Assembly: GCA_019417145.1 (NCBI GenBank)
Contig: DXVY01000029.1
Coordinates: 1 to 13,035 of the forward strand
Direction of reading: 5' to 3'
From: Clostridiales bacterium
GTDB taxonomy: Bacteria > Bacillota > Clostridia > Oscillospirales > Acutalibacteraceae
DNA: 13,035 bases
Shown: one piece after another, positions 1 through 8,447 of the stretch
How positions within the stretch are numbered: the first letter of the stretch is position 1
Layout: each line of letters starts with the position of its first letter
Notes under the pieces: generated by a model
The model's input: only the letters and a program-made list of their open reading frames with translations
What the model was told of the DNA's origin: nothing
Database searches by the model: none
Made by a program: the position numbers and the translations under genes

Positions 1-1
1 G

Positions 2-3000
2 TACCGCGCGGCCGATATCCGGCTGCTCTCCACCGCGGGCTTCGACCAGGCCGACCTGGAGGCCATCCGGGAGACGGTCGACGGCACGGTGGAGCCCATT
101 TATTCGGTGGACGGCTTTGTACAAAACGGCGACAACCGGTTGCTCATCCATTTCCGGTCCATGGACATGGAAAAGGCCCGGAACAACACGATGCTGGAAC
201 AGCCGGTAATTATGGAAGGCAGGCTGCCGGAAGCGGCCGACGAATGCCTAGTGGATGAACTGCTTATGGAGCAGACCGGCTTTTCCATCGGCGATACATT
301 AACGGTGGACACAACCGACGACCCCGATATGACCGACAGCCTCTCCCGGTATACCTATACCATCGTGGGCTCGGTCCGTTCCACCTCCTATATTTCCCTG
401 CAGCGGGGTTCCAGCACCAAGGGCGACGGTTCGTTGGACGGCTTTATTCTGCTGCCGGAGGAGAATTTCAGCCTGTCGGTGCACACCCAGGTGTTCATCA
501 CCGGGTCCGAAACGGCCGGGCTTTCCCGCTTTACCGATGCATACGACCAGGCCGTCCAGGCGCTGACCGACGGTCTGGAGGCCACAGGCGAGACGCGGGC
601 GCCCCTTCGGCTAGCCGATATGAAGGCGGAGGCCGAGCAGACCTTGGCCGACGCGGAAGAGGAGCTGGCCGACGGAGAAAGGGAACTGGCGGATGCGGAA
701 CAGGAGCTGGCCGACGGCCGACAGAAATTGGAAGACGGCCAACAGGAGCTGGAGGAGCAGCGGGAAACATTCCAGCGGGAAATAGCCGATGGAGAGAAGG
801 AGCTGGCCGACAGCAAAACGCTGCTGGATCAATCCAGGTCTGAGCTGGACCAAAGCGCCCGTGAACTGGAAACGGCCAGGGCCGAACTGGAGGAAAGCAA
901 GCAGACCCTGGACGCCACGCTGACGCAGCTGACCGAGGGGCAACAGGGCGTGGACGCGCTGGCCGAAAGCATCGCCGGCCTGGAGGCGGCTCTGGCCCAG
1001 TTGCCCGAGGGGGACAGCCAGGCTGCGGCCCTGCAGGCCCAGTTGGACGCCCTGCGCCCGGTTTATGCCCAGAAGGCGGCCGAATTGGAGGCGGGCTGGT
1101 CGGCCTATAACGCCGGCCTGGCCCAATGGGAAGCGGGCAAGGCCCAGACCGACGCCGGGCAGGAGGCCCTGACAAAGGGAGAGGCGGAATGGGAAGCGGG
1201 CCAGACGGCCTATGAGCAGGGCGTACAGGCGCTGGAAGAGGCCAGGCAGACCGGCCAGACCGAACTGGACAAGGCCGAAAGGGAATTGGCCGACGCCCGG
1301 GCCGAACTAGAGGAGGGCCAGGCGGAATACGACAGCGAGGCGCCGGAGGCCGAGGAAAAGCTGGCCGACGCCAGGACGGAAATAGCCGATGGCCGCAAAG
1401 CTCTGGAGGAGTTGCAGGAGCCCCAGTGGATTGTCCTGGACCTTCAAAAAAACGAAGGCTTCGCCGGATACGCCCAGGATACCGATCGCATCGCCGCCAT
1501 CGGCCTGGTCTTTCCCTTGATCTTTTTCCTTGTAGCCGCTCTTGTCAGCCTTACCAACATGACCCGTATGGTGGAGGACGACCGGAATCTGATCGGTCTC
1601 TATAAGGCCCTGGGATACGGCCGGCTGACCATCGCGGCCAAGTATCTGCTCTACGCCGGGCTGGCCGCCGTCCTTGGCACGGTCATAGGCCTGCTGGTAG
1701 GGCAAAAGCTCTTCCCCTGGATCATCTGCGACGCCTACGGTATTCTCTACCGGCTGCCTGCCGCCGTAACGCCCTACAATGCCCAGTATTCCATTGTCTC
1801 GGCGACCGGGGCCATGATCTGTTCGGTGCTGCCCGCTTTTCTGGTCTGCCAGACCGAGCTGTTCAGCGCTCCCGCCTCCCTTATGCGCCCCCGGGCGCCC
1901 AAGGAGGGCAAGCGCATATTTCTGGAGCACATCCCCTTTATCTGGAAGCATTTGAATTTCTCCAAAAAGGTGACCTGTCGGAATATTTTCCGATATAAGA
2001 AGCGGCTGCTCATGACCGTGGTGGGCATCGCCGGCTGCACCGCCCTAATCTTCACCGGCTTTGGCCTCCGGGATTCCATCCAGGCCATCATCACCCTCCA
2101 ATATGACGAAATCCAGAAATATGATATGCAGGTGGGACTGGATGAGGATATTTCGGCTGACGATTTGGAGACGGTGGATGCGCTGCTGGCCGCCGAGACA
2201 GGCGGACACACCTACTTCTTGCAGGAATCCATGGACGTGATGAACGACGCGGGTATGAAATCCGCCACCCTGCTGGTGCCGGCGGACATGGACCGGTTGG
2301 GCGAATTCGTCGATCTGCGCACGCGCAAGGGGCATAAGCCGCTTTCCCTCTCCGGGGACGGCATCGTGATAACCGAAAAACTGAGCATGCTGCTGGATAT
2401 CCATACAGGCGACACGGTCCAACTGCGCAACGGGGACAACCAGGTCATCGAATGCCGGGTGGCCGGCATAACCGAGAACTACGCCATGCATTATGTGTAC
2501 ATGTCTCCCGCGCTGTATAACCAGCTGACCGGAGAACAGCCGGCGCAAAACGCCGTCCTCTGTCAGCTGAAGGACACCACGGAGGAAGCGGAAAACGCCC
2601 TGTCGGCCGACCTGCTGGCCCAGGAGGGGGTAACCTCCACCTCCTTCAATACCAGCCTGCGCCAGAATTTCAGCGATATGATCAGCTCTATGGATATCGT
2701 GGTGGTGGTGCTGATCCTGTCGGCCGCCGCGCTGGCTTTCGTGGTGCTCTTCAGCCTGACCTCCATTAACATCGACGAACGGCGACGGGAGTTGGCCACC
2801 CTCAAGGTGTTGGGCTTTTACAATGGCGAGACCGCCATGTATATCTACCGTGAAAATATCGTCCTGACGCTGATGGGCATCGCGGTAGGCCTGCTTGCGG
2901 GCACCCTGCTGCTGCTCTTTGTAATCACTACCGTAGAGGTGGATATGGTCATGTTTTCCCGGACGGTTGGATGGCTGAACTATCTGATCGCCGCCCTAAT

Positions 3001-3091
3001 GACCGCCGCCTTTGCCGTCATTGTCAACCTGATCATGACCCGTATCATACGAAAAATCAATATGGTGGAATCCATGAAGAGCGTGGAATAA
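2..3091 (+). CDS. FtsX/MacB-type ABC transporter permease with large coiled-coil insert (5' partial)
   Basis: The reading frame is open to the left edge, so the start and first membrane helix lie outside; the GTG at 89 is internal. About 1029 residues are visible. In order they are a first extracellular domain (to about nt 610), a long heptad-repeat coiled coil (about 620-1425) made of units such as LADGERE and LADAEQE, a three-helix membrane bundle (about 1486-1900) followed by a basic loop and another helix near 2010-2080, a second extracellular domain (about 2090-2670), and a last three-helix bundle (about 2690-3060). This is the duplicated FtsX-domain layout of Gram-positive permeases that work with a separate MacB-type ATPase; that ATPase is not in the window and may lie upstream. 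The family moves lipids, peptides or antibiotics, or passes mechanical signals to wall enzymes; the substrate here is unknown. It ends just before a terminator. Family confident, function open. Confidence 0.9.
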   Translation, partial: YRAADIRLLSTAGFDQADLEAIRETVDGTVEPIYSVDGFVQNGDNRLLIHFRSMDMEKARNNTMLEQPVIMEGRLPEAADECLVDELLMEQTGFSIGDTLTVDTTDDPDMTDSLSRYTYTIVGSVRSTSYISLQRGSSTKGDGSLDGFILLPEENFSLSVHTQVFITGSETAGLSRFTDAYDQAVQALTDGLEATGETRAPLRLADMKAEAEQTLADAEEELADGERELADAEQELADGRQKLEDGQQELEEQRETFQREIADGEKELADSKTLLDQSRSELDQSARELETARAELEESKQTLDATLTQLTEGQQGVDALAESIAGLEAALAQLPEGDSQAAALQAQLDALRPVYAQKAAELEAGWSAYNAGLAQWEAGKAQTDAGQEALTKGEAEWEAGQTAYEQGVQALEEARQTGQTELDKAERELADARAELEEGQAEYDSEAPEAEEKLADARTEIADGRKALEELQEPQWIVLDLQKNEGFAGYAQDTDRIAAIGLVFPLIFFLVAALVSLTNMTRMVEDDRNLIGLYKALGYGRLTIAAKYLLYAGLAAVLGTVIGLLVGQKLFPWIICDAYGILYRLPAAVTPYNAQYSIVSATGAMICSVLPAFLVCQTELFSAPASLMRPRAPKEGKRIFLEHIPFIWKHLNFSKKVTCRNIFRYKKRLLMTVVGIAGCTALIFTGFGLRDSIQAIITLQYDEIQKYDMQVGLDEDISADDLETVDALLAAETGGHTYFLQESMDVMNDAGMKSATLLVPADMDRLGEFVDLRTRKGHKPLSLSGDGIVITEKLSMLLDIHTGDTVQLRNGDNQVIECRVAGITENYAMHYVYMSPALYNQLTGEQPAQNAVLCQLKDTTEEAENALSADLLAQEGVTSTSFNTSLRQNFSDMISSMDIVVVVLILSAAALAFVVLFSLTSINIDERRRELATLKVLGFYNGETAMYIYRENIVLTLMGIAVGLLAGTLLLLFVITTVEVDMVMFSRTVGWLNYLIAALMTAAFAVIVNLIMTRIIRKINMVESMKSVE
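620..1425 (+). repeat. Heptad-repeat coding tract (extracellular coiled-coil hairpin)
   Basis: Within the permease the protein repeats every 7 residues (21 bp) with Leu, and later Trp, Tyr or Leu, at the core position. Two arms are visible, about 625-960 and about 1080-1425, separated by a linker rich in Ala, Leu and Gln with a PEGDS turn near 1005-1020. That suggests an antiparallel helical hairpin. At DNA level gagctggccgacgg recurs at 662-675 and 704-717, exactly two heptads apart, consistent with growth by internal duplication. Such tracts are prone to slippage and misassembly. Confidence 0.75.
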
Positions 3092-3108
3092 GGGCAAACG
3101 GCTTAAAC

Positions 3109-3140
3109 GGCGGGGTATGTCTTGCATGCCCCGCCTTTTT
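3109..3140 (+). terminator. Rho-independent terminator after the FtsX-type permease
   Basis: An 11-bp stem, GGCGGGGTATG (3109-3119) with CATGCCCCGCC (3125-3135), contains one G-T wobble and a 5-nt loop. It is followed directly by TTTTT (3136-3140). It lies 18 nt past the stop codon and closes the transcription unit ahead of the P-type ATPase promoter. Confidence 0.9.
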
Positions 3141-3180
3141 GCGGTCCAAACTGTAGATAGAGCCTCTGGCTTTTGGAATA

Positions 3181-3235
3181 TTTATGAAGATTTAAGAAAC
3201 GATTTGTAGATTTATAGAGGGCGATAGGGTAAAAT
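3181..3235 (+). promoter_or_regulatory. Putative activator-dependent promoter with phased repeats before the P-type ATPase
   Basis: This stretch is far more AT-rich than its surroundings. TTTATGAAGA (3181-3190), TTTAAGAAAC (3191-3200) and TTTATAGAGG (3211-3220) start at 10-bp steps, with GATTTGTAGA between. AGATTTA also occurs exactly at 3188-3194 and 3208-3214, 20 bp apart. A -10-like TAAAAT sits at 3230-3235, but no good -35 lies 16-18 bp upstream of it; TTGTAG at 3204-3209 is 20 bp away. Repeats on one helix face where a -35 should be suggest an OmpR/PhoB-type response regulator site. This is inference; no regulator gene is in the window. Confidence 0.35.
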
Positions 3236-3270
3236 AGGAAACAGTAAATAATAGGAGAGGCGTTATATCT

Positions 3271-5748
3271 ATGCGCAAAACAAATACGGCTGCTGCGGCC
3301 CTCGCTCCGTCCCGGCCAAGCATCCCCCCTTTCCCCACGGACCCGGACCAGGGCCTAAACGGACGACAGGTGGCCGAGCGGACGGCCGCCGGCCTTCAGA
3401 ACCGCCCGGTAGAAGCCCCTACCAAAACCGAGGGCCAGATCGTACGGGATAATATTTTCACCTTTTTTAACCTGATCTTTGTCGTGCTGGCCGTCTGCCT
3501 TGCTTTGGTCGGCGACTTTAAGGATATGCTCTTTCTGCTTATCGCCATCGCCAATACCCTGATTGGCATCATCCAGGAGATCCGCTCCAAGCATACCATC
3601 GATAAGCTGACCCTATTGAACGCCCCCACCGCCATGGTGGTCCGGGAGGGCAAAACGGGCAAGATTCCCACCCAACGGCTGGTACGGGACGACATCGTGC
3701 TGTTTGGCCCCGGCAACCAGATCCCCGCCGACGCCCAGGTGGTGGCGGGTGAAATCCAGGTCAACGAATCCCTGCTCACCGGCGAACCGGACGCCATCGT
3801 AAAGGCTCCCGGGGATTCCCTTCTCTCAGGCAGTTTTGTGGTGGCCGGCCATTGCCGCGCCCGACTGACCCGGGTGGGCGCCGAATCCTACGCCGCCAAG
3901 CTGACCCTGGAGGCCAAGAAAAACGCAGCACCCCAAAAGTCGGAAATGATGCGTTCGCTGGACAAGCTGATCAAGGTTATCGGCATCGCCCTGATTCCCA
4001 TGGGCCTGGCCCTTTTTATCAAGCAGTATTTTCTGCTCCACGCCGGCCTGCGGCATGCCGTCACCTCTTCGGTGGCCGCCCTGATCGGCATGATTCCCGA
4101 GGGTCTGTATCTGCTGACCAGCGTAGCGCTGGCCGTATCGGTCATTCGCCTCGCCCGCAAAAAAACCCTTGTCCACGATATGAGCTCCATTGAAACCCTG
4201 GCCCGGGTGGACGTTCTGTGCGTGGACAAGACCGGCACCATCACCGAACCGGGTATGCAGGTTTCCGGCCTGGTCCCCCTGGAAGAGGCCAAGGCGCCGG
4301 CCGAACGGCTGGAAGCCATTCTCTCGGCCTTTTACGCCGCCGCCGGCGCGGACAACGATACCGCCAAGGCCATGGCCGACCGGTTCCGGAACGGGACCGT
4401 CTGGCCGGCGCAGCAGGTGGTACCCTTTACCTCGGCCACAAAATGGAGCGCCGTTGCCTTTAAGGAGCAAGGATGCTTTGTTGTGGGCGCGCCTGAATTC
4501 GTAATGGGCGGCCGGTATGACGCCCTGCGGCCCCGGGTGGAGGAATACTCCGCGCAGGGGGAACGGGTGCTGCTGCTGGCGGAATACGAGGGGCCCCTGG
4601 ACGGGCCTCAGCTTTCCGGCGCGCTCACCCCCCTGGCCCTTATACGCATCGCCAACAAAATCCGGCCCGAAGCCCCCGACACATTCCGGTATTTCGCCCG
4701 GCAGGGGGTAGCCATCAAGGTCATTTCAGGAGACAATCCCCTCACCGTCTCCCAGGTGGCCCAGCGGGCGGGCATCAAGGGGGCCGAGCGGTATATCGAC
4801 GCCGCCGCCCTGCAAAGCGACCAGGAAATCGCCCGAGCCGTGGAGCTGTATACGGTCTTTGGCCGGGTAACCCCTAATCAGAAGCGAAAGTTTGTCAAGG
4901 CTCTGCAGGCGGCCGGCCACACGGTGGCCATGACCGGCGACGGGGTCAACGACGTCCTGGCTCTGAAGGACGCCGACTGCGGCATCGCCATGGCGTCGGG
5001 AGCGGACGCGGCCTGCCAGGCCGCCGAGCTGGTGCTGCTGGATTCCAACTTTGCTTCCATGCCCCAGGTGGTGCTGGAGGGACGGCGGGTTATCAACAAT
5101 ATCCAGCGAGCGGCCTCCCTCTTTCTGGTCAAAAATATTTTTTCCTTTTTCCTCACCCTCATCACGATTTTTGCCTCCAACCTGCCCTACCCCCTGGTGC
5201 CGCTCCAGCTCTCCCTCATATCGGCCCTAACCATCGGGGCGCCCTCCTTTTTCCTGGCGCTGGAGCCCAACAAGGCCATCGTCAAGGGCCGGTTTTTGAC
5301 CAATGTGCTAGCCAGAGCCTGTCCGGGCGGCCTGACCAACCTATTCCTAGTATTGTTTGCCGAGCTATTTTGCGTGGCCTTCGCCTTCCCCACCGAACAG
5401 CTTTCCACCATCGCCGCCATGCTTATGGCCTTCAACGGCCTGTTTGTCCTCTATCAGGTCTGTAAACCCTTTGACTGGAAGCGGCGTATCCTGTGGTGCG
5501 CCATGACCCTTGCCATGATCGTGGCCGTTGTCTGGTTCCGGGAATTTTTCTCCCTGGTCCCCCTCACCTTCCAGACCGGCCTGGTATTCGCGGCGCTGCT
5601 GCTGCTGGCGCTGCCCTGCCAGCGGGCTATCCTGGCCGCCATGGAGTTTTTATCCAAGGCCATCGCCCGTATCCGCTTCTTTTTAAAGGGCGGCGGACAA
5701 AAACGGCGCCCCCGCCGCCTGCGCCGCCGCACCCCGGCAGAGGATTAG
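3271..5748 (+). CDS. P-type cation-transporting ATPase, CtpE-like (probable Ca2+ transporter)
   Basis: This 825-aa integral membrane pump has all the P-type landmarks: actuator TGEP at residues 170-173, M4 IPEGL at 275-279, phosphorylation motif DKTGT with Asp319, and hinge TGDGVND at 555-561. Helices M1-M2 lie at about 60-100, M3-M4 at about 235-300 and M5-M10 at about 620-800. The N-domain has VVGAPE where many P2 ATPases have KGAPE, and M6 carries LTIGAPSFFLALEPN; both fit the CtpE subgroup, whose mycobacterial member takes up Ca2+ (family knowledge). There is no N-terminal metal-binding domain, which argues against a Cu or Zn pump. The C-terminus is strongly basic (KRRPRRLRRR). The ATG at 3271 follows AGGAGAGG (3253-3260) by 10 nt. 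It appears monocistronic. Class is certain; the ion is inferred. Confidence 0.93.
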   Translation: MRKTNTAAAALAPSRPSIPPFPTDPDQGLNGRQVAERTAAGLQNRPVEAPTKTEGQIVRDNIFTFFNLIFVVLAVCLALVGDFKDMLFLLIAIANTLIGIIQEIRSKHTIDKLTLLNAPTAMVVREGKTGKIPTQRLVRDDIVLFGPGNQIPADAQVVAGEIQVNESLLTGEPDAIVKAPGDSLLSGSFVVAGHCRARLTRVGAESYAAKLTLEAKKNAAPQKSEMMRSLDKLIKVIGIALIPMGLALFIKQYFLLHAGLRHAVTSSVAALIGMIPEGLYLLTSVALAVSVIRLARKKTLVHDMSSIETLARVDVLCVDKTGTITEPGMQVSGLVPLEEAKAPAERLEAILSAFYAAAGADNDTAKAMADRFRNGTVWPAQQVVPFTSATKWSAVAFKEQGCFVVGAPEFVMGGRYDALRPRVEEYSAQGERVLLLAEYEGPLDGPQLSGALTPLALIRIANKIRPEAPDTFRYFARQGVAIKVISGDNPLTVSQVAQRAGIKGAERYIDAAALQSDQEIARAVELYTVFGRVTPNQKRKFVKALQAAGHTVAMTGDGVNDVLALKDADCGIAMASGADAACQAAELVLLDSNFASMPQVVLEGRRVINNIQRAASLFLVKNIFSFFLTLITIFASNLPYPLVPLQLSLISALTIGAPSFFLALEPNKAIVKGRFLTNVLARACPGGLTNLFLVLFAELFCVAFAFPTEQLSTIAAMLMAFNGLFVLYQVCKPFDWKRRILWCAMTLAMIVAVVWFREFFSLVPLTFQTGLVFAALLLLALPCQRAILAAMEFLSKAIARIRFFLKGGGQKRRPRRLRRRTPAED

Positions 5749-5795
5749 CCGCCTCCCGGCAATTTCCGGACTTCGGTTGTATGCGTACAAACGAT

Positions 5796-5832
5796 AAACC
5801 GCCCGGCGTCCTTTGGGACGCCGGGCGGTTTT
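5796..5832. terminator. Terminator between convergent genes, possibly bidirectional
   Basis: A perfect 13-bp stem, CCGCCCGGCGTCC (5799-5811) with GGACGCCGGGCGG (5816-5828), has a TTTG loop. On the plus strand it is followed by TTTT, and on the minus strand by TTTATCG. It lies between the stop of the P-type ATPase and the stop of the minus-strand thiamine operon. It should work well on plus transcripts; use on the minus strand is plausible but has a shorter U tract. Confidence 0.85.
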
Positions 5833-5859
5833 GTATGCATGCGGGCAATATAGGCCGTC

Positions 5860-6606
5860 CTATTCAATTTGCAGGGCGGTCAATATGCGCCGCTTATGCT
5901 CCATAAATTCCGGGGAAGCCGTGAACATGGTCCCCCTGGGCCGGGGCGCGTCAATGCGCATCTCCTGGACGATGGCGCCCGGGGAACCGGCCATGATGTA
6001 GATGCGGTCGGACAGCAGAATGGCCTCGTCCACGTCATGGGTAATAAAAATGGTGGACAGCTTTATGCGGCTCATCACCTTTAGGTACCACTGATGGATC
6101 TGGGTTTTGGTGATGGCGTCCAGGGCGGAAAAGGGTTCGTCCAGCAAAGCGGCCCTGCCCCCGAACAGATAGGTGCGGAAAAGGGCGGCCCGCTGGCGCA
6201 TCCCGCCGGACAACTGATCGGGGTATACGTCGGCCGTACCCTCCAGGCCAAATTCGCCCAGCCCCTCCTCTACCCTTTTGCGGGCCTGCTTTTTATTCAT
6301 GCCCCGCAGCACCAGGGGCAGGGCGATATTGTCGGCGATCTTTTTATGGGGCAACAGCAGATCCTTCTGCTGCATATAACCGATGCGGCCGGTTTTCCCG
6401 GTCACATCCTCCCCATCCAGCAGCACCCGGCCGCTGTCCGGCTGTAGCAGGCCGGACAGGATATGGAACAGGGTGCTTTTGCCCACGCCGCTGACCCCTA
6501 AGAGGCTGATGATCTCCCCTTCCGCCAAATACAGGTTTACGTCTTTTAAAACCTTTTTCTCTCCAAAGGCCTTGGAGATTCCCGTGGCTTCCAGTCGGTT
6601 GGTCAT
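5860..6606 (-). CDS. thiZ: ABC transporter ATP-binding protein of thiamine-precursor uptake system (ThiZ-like)
   Basis: This 248-aa cytoplasmic ATPase energises import. It has Walker A GVSGVGKST at 37-45, Q-loop near Gln80, signature LSGGM at 132-136, Walker B ALLDE with Glu157, and switch His190. It resembles the SsuB/TauB/ThiZ group of nitrate/sulfonate/NMT1-type importers. The thiamine-precursor assignment comes from its place as last gene of a TPP-riboswitch operon next to an NMT1/THI5-type binding protein. The ATG at 6606 follows AAGGGGG (6614-6620) by 7 nt, and the gene starts 26 nt after the binding-protein stop. The family match is strong; substrate is inferred from context. Confidence 0.9.
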   Translation of the reverse strand: MTNRLEATGISKAFGEKKVLKDVNLYLAEGEIISLLGVSGVGKSTLFHILSGLLQPDSGRVLLDGEDVTGKTGRIGYMQQKDLLLPHKKIADNIALPLVLRGMNKKQARKRVEEGLGEFGLEGTADVYPDQLSGGMRQRAALFRTYLFGGRAALLDEPFSALDAITKTQIHQWYLKVMSRIKLSTIFITHDVDEAILLSDRIYIMAGSPGAIVQEMRIDAPRPRGTMFTASPEFMEHKRRILTALQIE

Positions 6607-6632
6607 AGGCTTTCCCCCTTACCCGGCGGGCC

Positions 6633-7649
6633 TTAGTTCAAATAGTCGTTGGTAAAGCCTGCGCCGGGCTCCAGCTCTTTGGTAATAACCCCGTTGTCAT
6701 ACAGCCAGGTAAAGAAGGTATCCCACCGCTGCTGGTCAAACTGGCCCCAGGTCTCCACCTCGGCCTTGTACTGACCGGCCAGGTATTTCTGGCTCTCCAC
6801 CGCGATTTCGTGGTCGATTTCGGGCACCATCTCGCAGATAATATCAGCCGCTCCCTCCGGGTCGGCGATACAGTCCTCATACCCCCGGCGGGCCGCCTTG
6901 AGAAAAGCCTTGGCGGCTTCGGGCTGCTCCTCCAGGAAGCTGTTATTGGCGATAAAGAAGGGGGTGTAATAATCCAACGCCGGATCGATATCCCGGAATT
7001 CAAAATAGTTGGTATCGATGCCCTTGACCTTGGTGGCCACGCCGTCCCAGGCGTAGTAGATCCATACCATATCGATGTCGGAATTAAGGGCCGCGATGGT
7101 ATCGGTGACGGTGGAGGTCACCTGGTTCAGGCGGGAAAAGTCACCGCCGTCCTTTTCGATCACGTTCTTCAAAATGGCCTGCTCAATGGGGGTATCCCAA
7201 CAGGCATAGAGATGATCCATCATATCTTTGGGGGATTCAATGCCCTTTTCCTTTAAGGAAATAATACCGGAGGTGTTATGCTGCAAAATAGCGGCCACCG
7301 CCGTAATGGGCAGGGGCGCGTCGGCGGTCAGGGCGCTGGCCAGATTCTCCTGGACGCTGACGCCGAACTGGGCCTTTCCCGAGGCGACCAGGGCTTCGGC
7401 CCCGTCCTCCGGCGGCTGTTCAATGGAAACCTCCAGCCCCTCCTCGGCAAAATATCCCTTTTTCTGGGCCACATACAGGCCGGTGTGATTGGTGTTGGGC
7501 AGCCAGTCCAGCACCACGGTGATCTTGGTCTTCTCCTGTTTGTCGGCCGTGTCAGACCCCTGACTGGAACCGTCCTCGCCGCCATTCCCACAGGCCGAGA
7601 GGGAAAGGGCCAACGCGCCCGCCAAGAGCAAGGAAATCATCTTTTTCAT
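6633..7649 (-). CDS. thiY: NMT1/THI5-family substrate-binding lipoprotein (ThiY-like, HMP precursor)
   Basis: This 338-aa protein has a lipoprotein signal: MKKM, a hydrophobic stretch, then lipobox LSAC with Cys20 as the lipidated residue, and a Gly/Ser/Asp-rich linker. The mature part begins KITVVLDWLPNTNHTGLYVA, typical of the NMT1/THI5-like fold, and the protein has the usual length. ThiY proteins bind pyrimidine precursors of thiamine such as N-formyl-4-amino-5-aminomethyl-2-methylpyrimidine or HMP (family knowledge); the exact ligand cannot be told from sequence. The start at 7649 has AAAAGGG (7660-7666) 10 nt upstream and lies 27 nt after the permease stop. In the membrane it would deliver substrate to the ThiX/ThiZ importer. 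Confidence 0.92.
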   Translation of the reverse strand: MKKMISLLLAGALALSLSACGNGGEDGSSQGSDTADKQEKTKITVVLDWLPNTNHTGLYVAQKKGYFAEEGLEVSIEQPPEDGAEALVASGKAQFGVSVQENLASALTADAPLPITAVAAILQHNTSGIISLKEKGIESPKDMMDHLYACWDTPIEQAILKNVIEKDGGDFSRLNQVTSTVTDTIAALNSDIDMVWIYYAWDGVATKVKGIDTNYFEFRDIDPALDYYTPFFIANNSFLEEQPEAAKAFLKAARRGYEDCIADPEGAADIICEMVPEIDHEIAVESQKYLAGQYKAEVETWGQFDQQRWDTFFTWLYDNGVITKELEPGAGFTNDYLN

Positions 7650-7676
7650 ATTCTATCAACCCTTTTGCAAAAACTC

Positions 7677-8447
7677 TTATTTGGCCCCGGCGTGTTTCCA
7701 GGGCATGCATTTCTTTTCCAGCACCCCCACCAGCCACATAAGCAGCAGGCTGATGGCGATGACCAGGAAAATAACCGCGAACATCTTGTCATAGGCATAG
7801 GACTTGCGCACCCGGGTCATATAGACGCCAAGGCCCTTATCCCCGCCCAGCCATTCGGCCACCACCGCGCCGATGATGGAAAAGGAGACCGAAACCTTCA
7901 GCCCGGAAAAGAAACCGGGCAGGGCGCCGGGGAACTTTAAATGCCGGAATATCTGCATCCGGCTGGCCCCCATGGCTTTCAGCAGGTTCATCTGATCCCG
8001 GTCGGCGGCCCTCAGCCCGTCCAGCATTCCCACCGCGATGGGGAAAAAGCAGACAATGACAATCAGCACCACCTTGGGGGTCATGCCGTAGCCCAGCCAG
8101 AGCACCAGCAGGGGCGCGATGGCAACCACGGGGACGGCCTGGGTGATGACCAGCAGCGGATAGGCCATTTTGTAAATCACGCCGAATCGATCCATCACCG
8201 CCGTCAGGGCCAGGGCCAGCAGAACCCCGATTCCCAGCCCCAAAAAGGACTCCAGCAGGGATATCCGGGCATGATCCATGAGGATGAGAAAATTGGCGCC
8301 AAAGGCCTGCACCACCTTGGCCGGCGAGGGCAGCATGTAATCGGGCATGAGCCCGGCCATACAGCACACCTGCCACACCAGCAGGATAAAGGCGACGCCG
8401 CAAAGGCTCCACAGCTTATTCGTGATGCTTTTTAACCTTCTTTTCAA
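7677..8447 (-). CDS. thiX: ABC transporter permease of thiamine-precursor uptake system (ThiX-like)
   Basis: This BPD-type permease has about six membrane helices (near residues 14-32, 65-86, 97-120, 124-143, 184-204, 224-243 from the chosen start). The cytoplasmic EAA-type loop AADRDQMNLLKAMGASRMQ, followed by FPGALP, lies at about 147-176 and contacts the ATPase. EWLGGDKGLG near the end is typical of the SsuC/ThiX group. The start is ambiguous. A TTG at 8447 has AGGAAGGGG (8457-8465) 9 nt upstream and gives MKRRLKSITNKLW, a typical permease N-terminus. An ATG at 8468 and a TTG at 8483 lie in the same frame without a convincing ribosome site. With any of them the gene overlaps the end of the upstream gene (32 nt for the chosen start), suggesting translational coupling. 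Confidence 0.9.
   Translation of the reverse strand: MKRRLKSITNKLWSLCGVAFILLVWQVCCMAGLMPDYMLPSPAKVVQAFGANFLILMDHARISLLESFLGLGIGVLLALALTAVMDRFGVIYKMAYPLLVITQAVPVVAIAPLLVLWLGYGMTPKVVLIVIVCFFPIAVGMLDGLRAADRDQMNLLKAMGASRMQIFRHLKFPGALPGFFSGLKVSVSFSIIGAVVAEWLGGDKGLGVYMTRVRKSYAYDKMFAVIFLVIAISLLLMWLVGVLEKKCMPWKHAGAK

Noticed and set aside
531..1175. Long minus-strand open frames opposite the coiled-coil tract (also 388-816 and 611-1126)
   Set aside because: They mirror the repetitive GC-rich coding tract, lack ribosome sites and give low-complexity Pro/Arg/Ser or Gln/Leu/Gly protein.
3141..3270. Metal-sensing riboswitch (M-box or yybP-ykoY type) before the P-type ATPase
   Set aside because: After the terminator only 130 nt remain, mostly AT-rich with no stable helices or conserved motifs, and the likely transcript leader is about 30 nt.
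3852..4504. Plus-strand open frames inside the P-type ATPase gene
   Set aside because: They are alternative frames of a gene whose motifs are complete in one frame; the products are Pro/Arg-rich and unlike known proteins.
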